Source: Nocardia pseudovaccinii NBRC 100343
GTDB lineage: Bacteria > Actinomycetota > Actinomycetes > Mycobacteriales > Mycobacteriaceae
Direction: 5' to 3'
DNA: 64,000 bases
NCBI RefSeq assembly: GCF_001613225.1
Contig: NZ_BDBY01000034.1
Span: forward strand, 1-64,000
Below the pieces are notes generated by a model that did no database searches, was not told the DNA's origin, and saw only the letters and a list, made by a program, of their open reading frames with translations. Shown here piece after piece: positions 33,441 through 42,226 of this stretch. Within the stretch, counting starts at the first letter, position 1; each line of letters opens with the position of its first letter. The position numbers and the translations under genes are program-made.

Positions 33441-34181
33441 TTACCGGCAGTCCACGACCAGTGCCGTGGCATTATCGGTGCTACCGGCCTGTAATGCGTT
33501 GTCCACCAAGGTTTCCGCGGTGTTGGCCGCGGTTTGCCCCGCGACGAGTATCGACTTGATCTCGATCATATCGAGCCGCTTGTGCACGCCGTCGGTGCTC
33601 AACAGCAGTCGGCCCCGGCTCGATCCGGTGGCGGCGCGACCGATGACATCCGGACTCGCGGTGCGGGTGGAGGTGGTGACGAGGTGGTCCATGCGGTTCG
33701 CCGGACGAACCCCCCTGGCGCGCATGAACTCCGCGACGGTGTGGTCGGTGGTGATCTGGTGCAGCACCCGGCCGTTCCAGCGGTAGGCGCGACAGTCCCC
33801 GACCCAGGCGATATCGCAGGGCCCGTCGGGCTGATCCGCGGCGGGTAGCACGGCGATCACGAGCACGCTGTCGGCCTGCTCCTCCGGGAATTCACGCAGC
33901 AACTCTTGCTGGGCCGCGACCACACCGGCCAGCGCGCCGTTGCCCGCACCGATCCGCGCGGCGACCGAGGCCGCGGTCCGCGCCGCCCTGGCCGCGGGCA
34001 GGGTGTCGCCGACCCCGTCGGCGACAACGAACGCGGCACGCCCGACGGCGGGGTCGGTGTAGGTGGCGAACGCGTCGGCATTGAGCGAGCGCCGTCCACG
34101 GGTGCTCACCACACCGGGCGTGATGCCGCCGAGCTTTGCCGGATCCGGACGGACGATGGCGATCGAAGCGGTTGTCTGCAA
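33441..34181 (-). CDS. PP2C-type protein phosphatase
   Basis: 246 residues from TTG 34181, which has the ideal AAGGAGGT 6 nt upstream; an in-frame start at 34229 adds 16 residues without such a site. PPM motifs are visible: RRSLNADAFATY (first Asp), VVADGVGD (metal Asp), CDIAWVGDCRAYRW, LLLSTDGVHK and GSTDNATALVVD. It likely dephosphorylates Ser/Thr targets or acts in a stress pathway. It has no membrane anchor. Function in this neighbourhood is unknown. Confidence 0.82.
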   Translation of the reverse strand: MQTTASIAIVRPDPAKLGGITPGVVSTRGRRSLNADAFATYTDPAVGRAAFVVADGVGDTLPAARAARTAASVAARIGAGNGALAGVVAAQQELLREFPEEQADSVLVIAVLPAADQPDGPCDIAWVGDCRAYRWNGRVLHQITTDHTVAEFMRARGVRPANRMDHLVTTSTRTASPDVIGRAATGSSRGRLLLSTDGVHKRLDMIEIKSILVAGQTAANTAETLVDNALQAGSTDNATALVVDCR

Positions 34182-34349
34182 GGTCTGACCTCCTTGGGCT
34201 GGACCTGCCCCAACGCTGCCGATCCGCACAACTCTGTAACTCCAGTGAACCTCGGTTTTCCGTGTACCGTGCCAAAATTACGTGAGAGAATCCTTTGAAT
34301 CGTCGGCGGACCCGCCATCGGCATCCGACCGCCGAAATACGATGGCTCG

Positions 34350-35174
34350 GTGGACAGCGACGACAGCCTCGATCAACTGCTGGCGAACCGCGGTAACTGG
34401 GATGCCCGTGCCCCGATTCACGCGGCCAGCGAGTTCTATCGCGATCGCGATTCGTCGTATTGGTTCGCACCCTTCGAATGGAATGTCCTCGGCGATGTGC
34501 GCGACCGCGATGTGCTGCATCTGCAGTGCCATCTCGGTACCGAGACAATCGAATTCGCCAAGCGCGGGGCAACGGCGGTTGGTCTCGACTTCTCCCCCGC
34601 CTCCATGAGGCAAGCCCGAGAACTCGCCGCCGATGCCGTCGAGTACGTGTGCGCCGATGTCTACGATGCTCCGAATGCATTGGCGCACAGGAAATTCGAC
34701 ATCGTGTACACCGGCAAGGGTGCGCTCTGCTATCTGCCCGACCTGCCGCGCTGGGCGACGGTGCTCGCCGAACTGCTGCGCCCGGGCGGCCTCGTGTACA
34801 TCGTCGAATTCCACCCGCTGCTGCACTCCCTCGGACCGACTCCACCGGCTGGCATCGATCCGGATTCGCTTGTCCTGCACGATGATTACCTCGAGGGGCG
34901 TGGTGCGCAGCGTCGCGACAGCGACCACACCTACACCGACGGCCCGGCACTGACCAGCGACACGACGGTGTACGAGTGGCGCCACGGGCTCAGCGAGGTG
35001 ATCAATGCCCTGATCGGCGCGGGCCTGAGAATTTCCGATCTCACCGAAACCGAGATGTTGCCGTGGCCGCGGTGGTCGCGCATGATCCGCACCGACAACG
35101 ACTGGTTCCGCCTCCCGCCGACGGACCCCATCCTCCCGTTGCTGTACGGATTGGCGGCAACCAAACCGGCCTAG
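34350..35174 (+). CDS. class I SAM-dependent methyltransferase
   Basis: 274 residues from GTG 34350. SAM-binding motif I is HLQCHLGTETIEFAKRGATAVGLDFS near residue 52 (a GxG variant) and motif II/III regions are FDIVYTGKGALCYLPDLPRWATVLAELLRPGGLVYIVEF. The class is common in actinobacteria with unknown small-molecule substrates. It appears to be a single gene divergent from PP2C. Confidence 0.85.
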   Translation: MDSDDSLDQLLANRGNWDARAPIHAASEFYRDRDSSYWFAPFEWNVLGDVRDRDVLHLQCHLGTETIEFAKRGATAVGLDFSPASMRQARELAADAVEYVCADVYDAPNALAHRKFDIVYTGKGALCYLPDLPRWATVLAELLRPGGLVYIVEFHPLLHSLGPTPPAGIDPDSLVLHDDYLEGRGAQRRDSDHTYTDGPALTSDTTVYEWRHGLSEVINALIGAGLRISDLTETEMLPWPRWSRMIRTDNDWFRLPPTDPILPLLYGLAATKPA

Positions 35175-35255
35175 CCGCAGTACATCCCGCAACTTTGCTA
35201 CGCGATAGCCAATACACTCCTTACACTGCGACAATCCACATCGAGGGAGCGTCGA

Positions 35256-35447
35256 GTGTCCACTACCGTTCAGGTCTTGTTCGTTGTCGTCGCCGTGCTC
35301 GTCGGCATCATCGTCGCGGTGATATCCGGAATTCTGTCCAAGGTCAGCGGCTCGCCCGCGGGCATCGTGATCCGTGACGGCGGCGTCGCCTTCGCGGGCA
35401 CGGCCGGGCTGACCCTGCTACTACTCAAGGCCATCGGAGTGCTTTGA
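35256..35447 (+). CDS. small two-helix membrane protein
   Basis: 63 residues from GTG with GAGGGAG upstream. Two hydrophobic segments (VLFVVVAVLVGIIVAVISGIL and VAFAGTAGLTLLLLKAIGVL) are joined by a short polar loop. No family function is known to me. Coding is supported by the good ribosome site and hydrophobic pattern. Confidence 0.7.
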   Translation: MSTTVQVLFVVVAVLVGIIVAVISGILSKVSGSPAGIVIRDGGVAFAGTAGLTLLLLKAIGVL

Positions 35448-35473
35448 GCGCCCCGAGGCCGAACAGCCCGAGT

Positions 35474-35872
35474 TCAGCTACCGAAGACGACGCAGGCGGC
35501 ACCGACCTGCACGCCGGTGCCGACTCGTATGTCCACCGTTCCGATGGGCGTCACATCCGGGGCCTGTACGGCGCTGAGCGTGTGCGGGCCGGTGGTCTTC
35601 GGGATCCAGGTCAGCAGGGCGATGCCGCCCAGCGGTCGGACCACTCCGAACAGGACGCCGTTGTCGTAGAAGGAGACCAGTTCGGCGGCATTGTCGACAT
35701 AGGCCTCGGCGGTGGCCGGGCAGCCGGTGCCGTAGTTGGTCGCCATGCCGTAGTTCGAATCCGGCATCACACCCACCCGGGTCACCGCGGCATTCGCCGT
35801 CGGCGCGGTGCAGGCCAGTGCGGCGATCGCGATGCCGAGCACGGTCGCGGTCGTGATCGTTCGGTAGCTCAT
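35474..35872 (-). CDS. secreted protein of unknown function
   Basis: 132 residues. The signal peptide at 1-28 (TATVLGIAIAALACTAPTANAA) has a cleavage site after ANA. The mature 104 residues are rich in Gly/Val beta-like stretches (VSFYDNGVLFGVVRPL, TGPHTLSAVQAPDVTPIG) and have two Cys, suggesting a small Ig-like extracellular domain. It converges with the small membrane protein gene. Confidence 0.75.
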   Translation of the reverse strand: MSYRTITTATVLGIAIAALACTAPTANAAVTRVGVMPDSNYGMATNYGTGCPATAEAYVDNAAELVSFYDNGVLFGVVRPLGGIALLTWIPKTTGPHTLSAVQAPDVTPIGTVDIRVGTGVQVGAACVVFGS

Positions 35873-36023
35873 GATTCGGTCCTCGTCGTGCGGTGCCGAG
35901 TTGCCAAGCGGAGATCATAGATACTCGCCCGGGCGCTACATCACGAATCGCCCAGCGTTGCGCCATTATGTACCCGGCGGTTCGTTTTGCGGGTCGATAT
36001 GAGCGGTCATACACGACCCGAGC

Positions 36024-36037
36024 TAGAACGTGTTCTA
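36024..36037. promoter_or_regulatory. KstR-type operator TAGAACGTGTTCTA
   Basis: A perfect 14-bp palindrome fitting the TnnAACnnGTTnnA consensus of KstR, the TetR-family repressor of cholesterol catabolism genes in mycobacteria and rhodococci. It ends 11 bp before the hydrolase ATG, where it would block transcription. KstR itself is not in the window. Confidence 0.75.
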
Positions 36038-36048
36038 ACGTGTCGGGT

Positions 36049-36900
36049 ATGGACGTGACATACGAAGGCACGAAACGGGAGCTCGCCACCGACCAGGGCA
36101 TGCTGCGCTATCACGAGGCGGGCGACGGGCCGCCGCTGTTACTGCTGCACGGCTCCGGGATCGGCGTGAACGGGTGGCGTAACTATCGCGGGAATCTCGC
36201 GGTCTTCGCCGAGCACTTCCACTGCTACATCCTCGAATTCCCCGGATTCGGCGTGAGCGACCCGGTGGACGGACACCCCATGCTGACCGCGGGCGCGGCG
36301 GTGCTGCGATTCATGGACGGGCTCGGCATCGAATCCGCTGCCATGGTCGGCAATTCGATGGGCGGTGTGGTCGCGGCGAATCTGGCGATCCAGCATCCGC
36401 AGCGGGTGCGCAAGCTGGTCACCATCGGCGGGATCGGTCCGAATATCTTCAGTTCCAGTCCGAGCGAAGGGATTCGGCTGCTGCAGGAATTCGCCGACAA
36501 ACCCGATCGGGACAAGTTGCTGCGCTGGTTGCGTGCCATGGTCTACGACCCAGCGGTGATCACCGATGAGATCATCGAGGAACGCTGGGCGGCCGCGCAG
36601 CATCCGGATACCCAGCAGACCGCCGCCATGATGTACGGCTCGGCCGCCTGGGCCATGCAGCAGAAATTCCTGGCGAATTCGAATACACCGCCCTATTGGT
36701 CGATGCTGCACAAAGTGCAATGCCCGACCCTGCTCACCTGGGGTCTGGACGACCGGGGCAGCCCGCCCGATATGGCGCTCGTCCCGATGCGGCAGATTCC
36801 CAATGCGGAACTGCACGTGTTCCCGAACAGCGGGCACTGGGTCATGATCGAGGCCAAGGCGGCCTTCGAACGCGCCACCCTGGAATTCCTGCGCCGCTGA
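36049..36900 (+). CDS. alpha/beta hydrolase (meta-cleavage product hydrolase-like), probable KstR regulon member
   Basis: 283 residues with the oxyanion region LLLHGSGIGVNGWRNYRGNL near 27, nucleophile elbow VGNSMGG near 101, acid in TWGLDDRGSP and the catalytic His in PNSGHWVMIEAK near 262. The N-terminal GSGxG..W pattern and the overall length resemble HsaD/BphD-type C-C bond hydrolases of steroid and aromatic degradation. The adjacent KstR box supports a role in sterol breakdown. ATG 36049 is very near the operator, so the leader is short. Confidence 0.8.
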   Translation: MDVTYEGTKRELATDQGMLRYHEAGDGPPLLLLHGSGIGVNGWRNYRGNLAVFAEHFHCYILEFPGFGVSDPVDGHPMLTAGAAVLRFMDGLGIESAAMVGNSMGGVVAANLAIQHPQRVRKLVTIGGIGPNIFSSSPSEGIRLLQEFADKPDRDKLLRWLRAMVYDPAVITDEIIEERWAAAQHPDTQQTAAMMYGSAAWAMQQKFLANSNTPPYWSMLHKVQCPTLLTWGLDDRGSPPDMALVPMRQIPNAELHVFPNSGHWVMIEAKAAFERATLEFLRR

Positions 36901-36902
36901 GT

Positions 36903-38123
36903 TCAGGCCTGGCGCGCCGGACGACATGCCTTGGCAGTGACCGGAATCTCTGGATATTCGGGCAAGGATTCGTTCGTCTTCGGCGCCATGATGCGTTCCA
37001 TACCTGCCATGGACTCCAGCACGGGGAGCCGCGTGATGATATTCCGAATTGCCATGCCCGAGCGAGTTTTCGGCACCATCAGCCGCAGGTTCGGTCCGAT
37101 TTGCTGTTTGCGGTCGACCAGTGCGCGGTGGCTCTGCTCGTAGCGGCGAAAACCGGTGCGGTAATCGCCGTTCGCGGCGGCCAGTGCACCGGCGAGCCGG
37201 TAGGCGCCGACGAGGGCGAGTTCGGCACCGGCTCCGGAGGCGGGTGAGGCGCAGTAGGCGGCGTCGCCGACGAGAGCGATGCGGCCGGTCGACCAGGAAT
37301 CCATGTGGACCTGGCCGAGGGAGTCGAAGTACAAGTCCGGATCGGCGAGTGCGCCGTCGAGCAGTTGTGCCACGTGCCATGCGGATTCGGTGCCGAACCG
37401 TTCGATCAGCAGCGCGCGGGCCGCGGCGCTGTCGCGCGGATCGAGGTCGAGGAGTGGGCTGCGGAAGATGAAGTAGGCCTTGGCCTGTGCGTGATTGCCA
37501 GAACGGTAGATGCCCGCCATCGCACCCGGGGTGTTGTAGACGCTGACCCAGCCGTCGGGCCCGAGCGCCGCATCGGCGTCGCCGAAGGCGAAGTAGTGGT
37601 CCAGGTGCCGGACGAAATTCGATTCCGGACCGAAGGCCAGGCGCCGCACGGTGGAGTGCAGCCCGTCCGCGCCGATGACCAAGTCGAATCGCTGCTGCGG
37701 AGCGCGTTCGAAGGTGACGGTGACGCCGTCGTCATCCTCGTCGAGGGCCCGGATCGAATCGCCGAACAGGTATTCCACGTCGCTGTAGCTGTCGTGCAGA
37801 ATCCGGACGAGGTCGCCGCGCATGATCTCCACCTCGGCGCTGGCGTACTTGTCCTTGATCTTCTGCATATCCACCTGGGCGATGGAGTCGCCGGTGGTGT
37901 TCACGAATCGCATCCCGGCCACATCGGCGGCCGCCGACCGGATCTGCGACATGATGCGCATGCGCTCGGCGACCTCGATCGCCTGATCCCGCACGTCCAC
38001 CCCTTGGCCGCCGACTCGCAGACCGGCCGCACGCTCGACGATGGTCGGCTGGAAGCCGTGCCGCACAAGCCAATACGCCAGCGTCTGTCCGGCGATGCTC
38101 GCACCGGAGATCAGAATCCGCAT
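36903..38123 (-). CDS. FAD-dependent monooxygenase (PHBH-fold)
   Basis: 406 residues. GxGxxG-type ILISGASIAGQTLAYWLVRHGFQPTIVERA at the N-terminus, DG motif DLVIGADGLHSTVRR near 154, and GRIALVGDAAYCASPASGAGAELALVGAYRLAGAL near 278 are the three FAD/NAD(P)H hallmarks of flavoprotein hydroxylases (TetX/UbiH-like). It is divergent from a TetR gene, with two operator copies between them. The substrate is probably an aromatic or antibiotic compound. Confidence 0.88.
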   Translation of the reverse strand: MRILISGASIAGQTLAYWLVRHGFQPTIVERAAGLRVGGQGVDVRDQAIEVAERMRIMSQIRSAAADVAGMRFVNTTGDSIAQVDMQKIKDKYASAEVEIMRGDLVRILHDSYSDVEYLFGDSIRALDEDDDGVTVTFERAPQQRFDLVIGADGLHSTVRRLAFGPESNFVRHLDHYFAFGDADAALGPDGWVSVYNTPGAMAGIYRSGNHAQAKAYFIFRSPLLDLDPRDSAAARALLIERFGTESAWHVAQLLDGALADPDLYFDSLGQVHMDSWSTGRIALVGDAAYCASPASGAGAELALVGAYRLAGALAAANGDYRTGFRRYEQSHRALVDRKQQIGPNLRLMVPKTRSGMAIRNIITRLPVLESMAGMERIMAPKTNESLPEYPEIPVTAKACRPARQA

Positions 38124-38148
38124 TGCCCACTCCTTGTCTCGAAATAAT

Positions 38149-38196
38149 CTGACCGTTGGTCAGTGAGATCACTGTATGGCGCTGACCAACGGTCAG
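38149..38196. promoter_or_regulatory. Two inverted copies of a TetR operator CTGACC-N3-GGTCAG
   Basis: CTGACCGTTGGTCAG at 38149-38163 and its exact reverse complement CTGACCAACGGTCAG at 38182-38196; each copy is itself a palindrome apart from the 3-bp centre. The centres are 33 bp apart. One copy lies near each divergent gene (monooxygenase and TetR), as expected for joint control and autoregulation. Confidence 0.8.
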
Positions 38197-38218
38197 TCAA
38201 GCGGTAGGATCGGTCACC

Positions 38219-38986
38219 ATGGCCGATGATTCGCGTGCCCGCATCCTGCAGATCGCGCTCGACTTGTTCGCCGAACGCGGATACCACACGGTTTCCGTGC
38301 GCGAGATCGCCGAACAGGTCGGGCTGACGAAAACCGCTGTGCTCTACCACTTCCCGAGCAAGAGCGATATCGTCGCCGCACTCGTGGAGCCGTTGCTGGT
38401 CGACAGCGAAGCGGTGCTCGAGACGGCGGCGCGCGGGCGGGACGCGCAAGCGCGCCGCTGGGCGGTGGTGGCCGGGTTGCTCGAGGTGTGGCTTTCACAC
38501 GGTCAGCTACTGCGGATGCAAATGCAGGACCAGGCATTATCCGCCGACGAGGCGACCTTCGCGCGATTGCGCACCATCGCACTGTCGGCCCAGGACCTGA
38601 TCGCCGGGCCGCGCGCCGATTTCACCACCCGAGTGCGTGCCGCGCAGGTCTATGCGGCACTGAGCGATCCGGTGGTCATCTTCGCCGACCGGGCCGCCGA
38701 CGAACTACGCGAGGCCATTCTCGATGGTGCCCGGCGCCTACTCGGCACCGCTGCCGATCCACAGCCTTCGGCCGCCCGAAGCGACCCTGTCCCGCTACCG
38801 ACCGCCGAGGTCCCGGCCACCCGCCCGAACCGCCGCGGCCGCCCCGGCGCAATGACCTCGGAAATGATCGAATCCGCCCGCCACATGCGAGATTCCGGCC
38901 GCCCCATCGACGAGATCGCCGCCGAATTCGACATCTCACGCGCGACGTTGTATCGGAACTTGAGCAAGCACACTAGCGAATTATGA
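38219..38986 (+). CDS. TetR family regulator with C-terminal resolvase-type HTH
   Basis: 255 residues. The TetR HTH lies at about 5-50 (ARILQIALDLFAERGYHTVS, EQVGLTKTAVLYHFPSKSD). After a proline-rich linker a second HTH begins near 215 (GRPGAMTSEMIESARHMRDS, then IDEIAAEFDISRATLYRNL), like the C-terminal HTH_7 of DNA invertases. It probably represses the divergent FAD monooxygenase gene. The extra domain may give additional DNA contacts. Confidence 0.9.
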   Translation: MADDSRARILQIALDLFAERGYHTVSVREIAEQVGLTKTAVLYHFPSKSDIVAALVEPLLVDSEAVLETAARGRDAQARRWAVVAGLLEVWLSHGQLLRMQMQDQALSADEATFARLRTIALSAQDLIAGPRADFTTRVRAAQVYAALSDPVVIFADRAADELREAILDGARRLLGTAADPQPSAARSDPVPLPTAEVPATRPNRRGRPGAMTSEMIESARHMRDSGRPIDEIAAEFDISRATLYRNLSKHTSEL

Positions 38987-39110
38987 GATTATTTTCGAGA
39001 CGAGCTAGGGTTTCCCGCCGTCCATGTGACGATCGCTGCCGTGGCGGCTTGCGGGACGATTCACTGGGCGCGCAGCATTGACCCAGCAGCGGGAACGCCC
39101 GACTACCCGG

Positions 39111-39881
39111 TCATGACTGGATGGCTCGAGCGATCACCTGGATGGCCCGTAGGCTGCCGTCAGCCAGGCCGCGGGTGAGGTTCTCGGCCTTCTCGGCGAA
39201 GTTCGGGACGAAGGCGTGCAACCCGACGGAATCGGGGGGCGAGGCCAGTACCGTCCGCATGGTCGCGGCTGCTTGTTCAGTGAGGTCGTTCCACTGCTCG
39301 ATTACCAAACCCGCTGTCTCGATTGCCTCGCGCAACGCATCGGGGGTCACCAGATGGCTCTGTTCCGGTTGCTCGGCCCAGGGCAAAGGATAGTCGGGGT
39401 CGCCGCCCGAACCCGCGGTGACATCCCAGATCGCGAGCAGACCGCCCGGGACCAGGACCCGGCGGGCTTCTCGGTAGAGCAGGTCCTTGTCGGCGATGTT
39501 CATCTGCACGTGCTGGCTGAAGGCGACGTCGAAACTGCCGTCAGCGAAGGGTAGTGCGGTGACGTCGGCTCGGTGCACGGCAATCCGATCCTCCAGTCCG
39601 ACAAGCTCATTGAGCCACTCGGCCGTATCGCAATAGTCGGCGGTCAGATCGACAGCGGTCACCGGGCAACCGCATCGGTCCGCGATGAAACGGGCGGTGC
39701 CGCCGATCCCGCTACCGGCGTCGAGCACCCGGCTGTGCTGCGTCAGGCCGGTCAGCTCCGCCAGTTGATACGTGGCGATGCGACCCATGGTGTGAAAGTC
39801 CTCGACGAGGGCGAGGTCTGCGAGTCGCAGACTGCCGAGATCCCGGCCCGCGGCAATGAGGGCGCGTTCGATGCCGAGGCG
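39111..39881 (-). pseudogene. 5'-truncated class I SAM-dependent methyltransferase
   Basis: The homology starts abruptly at IERALIAAGRDLGSLRLADL and continues HTMGRIATYQLAELTG, motif I VLDAGSGIGGTARFIADRCG, and VPGGLLAIWDVTAG to a normal C-terminus at 39111. Relatives have about 15-20 more N-terminal residues, and no plausible start codon lies near 39870-39905. That DNA instead encodes, on the other strand, the start of a TetR gene. The frame stays open upstream but without methyltransferase-like sequence. Confidence 0.6.
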
Positions 39882-39884
39882 GGC

Positions 39885-40433
39885 GTGGCATTGGCACGCG
39901 ACGGCGGACCCGACCGCGTGATCCTGCGTGAAGTCGCCCGCACTGCCGGGGTTTCGCATTCGGCCGCCTACCGCCATTTCGCCGACCGGGAGGCACTGCT
40001 CGCCGAAGTGGCGGGCCATGCCCGCGGCGAGCTCGCCACCGAGATGAGCCGCCGCATCGCCCGCACCCGGGACCCACGCCGACAGCTGCAAGCCGTCGGC
40101 ACCGCGTACATCGATTTCGCGCTGAACCAACCCGGGCTGTTTCGCACCGCATTCGGTGTACACGCCGTCACCGCCGAATCCGAACCGCACACCGTCGGTA
40201 CCAACCCCTACGAGATCCTCGGCCACGTGCTCGATCGGGCGCAGTCGGCCGGACTACTGGACCCCGAACGCAGGCCCGGCGCGGAGATTGCCGCCTGGTC
40301 GACGGTCCACGGCCTGGCCTGCCTGCTGATCGACGGACCCCTGCCCACCGACCCGGCCGCCATCGAGTTCGCGGTCGGGCGGGTGCACGACCTCATCGAC
40401 CGGGGCCTGCTCGAGCAACAGCCGGACACCTAG
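39885..40433 (+). CDS. TetR family regulator, N-terminally truncated
   Basis: From GTG 39885 the protein (182 aa) begins within the first HTH helix (ALARDGGPDRVILREVARTA), keeps the recognition part GVSHSAAYRHFADREALLAE and has a full C-terminal WHG-type ligand domain (YIDFALNQPGLFRTAFGVHA). Normal members have 10-20 residues before this point. It lies head to head with a truncated methyltransferase, with no room for a promoter, so expression is doubtful. Confidence 0.6.
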   Translation: MALARDGGPDRVILREVARTAGVSHSAAYRHFADREALLAEVAGHARGELATEMSRRIARTRDPRRQLQAVGTAYIDFALNQPGLFRTAFGVHAVTAESEPHTVGTNPYEILGHVLDRAQSAGLLDPERRPGAEIAAWSTVHGLACLLIDGPLPTDPAAIEFAVGRVHDLIDRGLLEQQPDT

Positions 40434-40536
40434 CGAATGCGCGTACACGCGGTATAGCCGCTGGTTCATCGTCTTCTCCCCGACCGCCCGCCACCGCGGA
40501 TTCCCAGAAGCCGCCCGCCAAAGGCACCGGCCCCGG

Positions 40537-40932
40537 GTGGACAGCGCCAAGGCCGCCGCGCGCGCCACGAAACTACCGCACTGTCTGCTCGCCTACCGCC
40601 AGTCCGACGGCTATCCCGCGGTGGTCCCCGCGCAGGTCATCGGCTCTAGCGAGGCGGGGGTAAACCTCACGGTCCCAGCGGAAATCGCCCAGGGCGGCCG
40701 CCGCGCGGGCCTGCTAGCCCACACCTACCGCCCACAGCTCGTCGGCCTCGAATGCCGCCAGCACACCGGCTGGATCGAAATCGACGGCACCAACGCGACC
40801 TCCGCACCCCACACCGAGTCCGGTTTCATCGCACCCCCGAACAAGACACTGCTGTTGCTGGCCAACGGATTAATGGCCCGCCGCGGACTGGCACAAGCCC
40901 GAAAACAGGGCCGCATCGATGCCTCGAGCTGA
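40537..40932 (+). CDS. flavin-binding split-barrel-like hypothetical protein, probable C-terminal fragment
   Basis: 131 residues from GTG 40537. The pattern LPHCLLAYRQSDGYPAVVPA, GGRRAGLLAHTYRPQLVGLE and PPNKTLLLLANGLMARRGL recalls PPOX/FMN-binding-like actinobacterial proteins. The frame is open upstream to the TetR stop and reads as protein-like sequence (RWFIVFSPTARHRGFPEAAR), so an N-terminal half seems to have been lost at the border near 40434. It may be a pseudogene. Confidence 0.5.
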   Translation: MDSAKAAARATKLPHCLLAYRQSDGYPAVVPAQVIGSSEAGVNLTVPAEIAQGGRRAGLLAHTYRPQLVGLECRQHTGWIEIDGTNATSAPHTESGFIAPPNKTLLLLANGLMARRGLAQARKQGRIDASS

Positions 40933-40949
40933 CCCAGGAAAGACACGAA

Positions 40950-40987
40950 CCCCCTCCCGATCGAAATCGGAAGGGGGCCCGGTTTTT
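40950..40987. terminator. Bidirectional hairpin terminator
   Basis: A 12-bp stem (CCCCCTCCCGAT with ATCGGAAGGGGG, one G-T pair) with CGAA loop, followed on the plus strand by TTTTT at 40983-40987. It lies between the convergent PPOX-like fragment and the P450 at the end of the conservon operon. Confidence 0.8.
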
Positions 40988-40995
40988 CAGGTGGA

Positions 40996-42213
40996 CTACT
41001 CCAGGGTAACCGGCAGCCTGGCATGCCCATTCGAGATGAAACTGACCACCGTCCCCAACTCGGACGGATCCGCCGCCAACCGCATATTCGGAAAGCGCGC
41101 GAAGATCGCGGGCAACGACACCAGCGCCTCGAGCCGAGCCAACGGCGCCCCAAGGCAATGGTGCACCCCGTAGCCGAAAGCCAAGTGGTCCTTACTGTCT
41201 CGGGCCACATCGAATTGATCGGCGGTGTCGCCGTGAACATTCGGATCACGGTTGGCGGCCGCGTACGAGGCGAGAATCGGCTCACCCTTGGCGATATGCA
41301 CCCCGTCGATCTCGATATCGTCGACCGCGAACCGCAGCGGCAGATGTGCGACCGGCGCCTCGAACCGCAATGCCTCCTCGACCAGATCGGCCCACGTCGC
41401 GCGCTCCGCGACCAGTGCGGCGCGCTGCTCCGGATTGGTCAGCAGCGCGAAGATCGCCTGGTCGAGCAGATTGACCGTGGTCTCGTGCCCGGCGCTGATG
41501 ACAAGCAGCAGCGTATCGATCAATTCCTGCTCGGTGAGCTGGGACCCGTCCTCCTCATCGCGGTGTGAGATCAGCAGACTGGTCATATCGTCGCCGGGAT
41601 GGTCGCGCCGATACGCCACCAATTCACCGAGGATCCGATACATCTCCATGTAGTTCGCCTGCGACTCCTCCGGACCGAGCGAGGTGTCGAAAATACCGTC
41701 GACGCATGTGCGCAAGCCCGAATTGAGTTTCTCGGGCACACCCATCAATTCGGAGATGACCTGAATCGGCAGCGGATAAGCGAAACCCTCACGCAGATCG
41801 ACCGATTCACCCGCGGGCGTCTGCGCGAGTTCGGCGAGCAGTTCCTCGGTGATCCGCTCGATCTGCCCGCGCATCGCCTCGGTGCGCCGATGCGTGAACG
41901 CGGGCGCGACCAACTTGCGCAGCCGCTTGTGGTCCGCACCGTAGGCGGTGAACATATTGTTCACCGCAACCCACAGGAAAAGCGGCCAGTCCTGCGGAAT
42001 TTCGCCATTGATGAACGCGGGCCAGTGCTGACTCGCGTCCTTGGACACCCGCGCGTCGACGAGCAACTTCTTGAGCAGCCCGGCATCGGTTACCGACCAG
42101 GCCCGCACACCGCCGGGCAATTCCACCAGCGCCACCGGCCCACGCTCGCGCAGGCGTGCGGACTCGCCCTGGATATCGCTTCCCGTGAGATCCAGGGTAA
42201 TAGGTTGTTGCAC
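40996..42213 (-). CDS. cytochrome P450 (conservon-associated, canonical)
   Basis: 405 residues. I-helix [13 protein letters not shown] near 235, K-helix Exx[17 protein letters not shown] near 280 and the heme loop [19 protein letters not shown] with the proximal Cys near 350. All bacterial P450 hallmarks are intact. It is the last gene of the conservon operon, 13 nt after a second, atypical P450. Redox partners are not in the window. The substrate is unknown. Confidence 0.92.
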   Translation of the reverse strand: MQQPITLDLTGSDIQGESARLRERGPVALVELPGGVRAWSVTDAGLLKKLLVDARVSKDASQHWPAFINGEIPQDWPLFLWVAVNNMFTAYGADHKRLRKLVAPAFTHRRTEAMRGQIERITEELLAELAQTPAGESVDLREGFAYPLPIQVISELMGVPEKLNSGLRTCVDGIFDTSLGPEESQANYMEMYRILGELVAYRRDHPGDDMTSLLISHRDEEDGSQLTEQELIDTLLLVISAGHETTVNLLDQAIFALLTNPEQRAALVAERATWADLVEEALRFEAPVAHLPLRFAVDDIEIDGVHIAKGEPILASYAAANRDPNVHGDTADQFDVARDSKDHLAFGYGVHHCLGAPLARLEALVSLPAIFARFPNMRLAADPSELGTVVSFISNGHARLPVTLE

Positions 42214-42226
42214 TACAGAAATCTCC

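Noticed and set aside
38987..39110. Possible short gene between the TetR and methyltransferase remnants
   Set aside because: A partly protein-like frame exists on the plus strand but has no start or ribosome site; probably decayed sequence.
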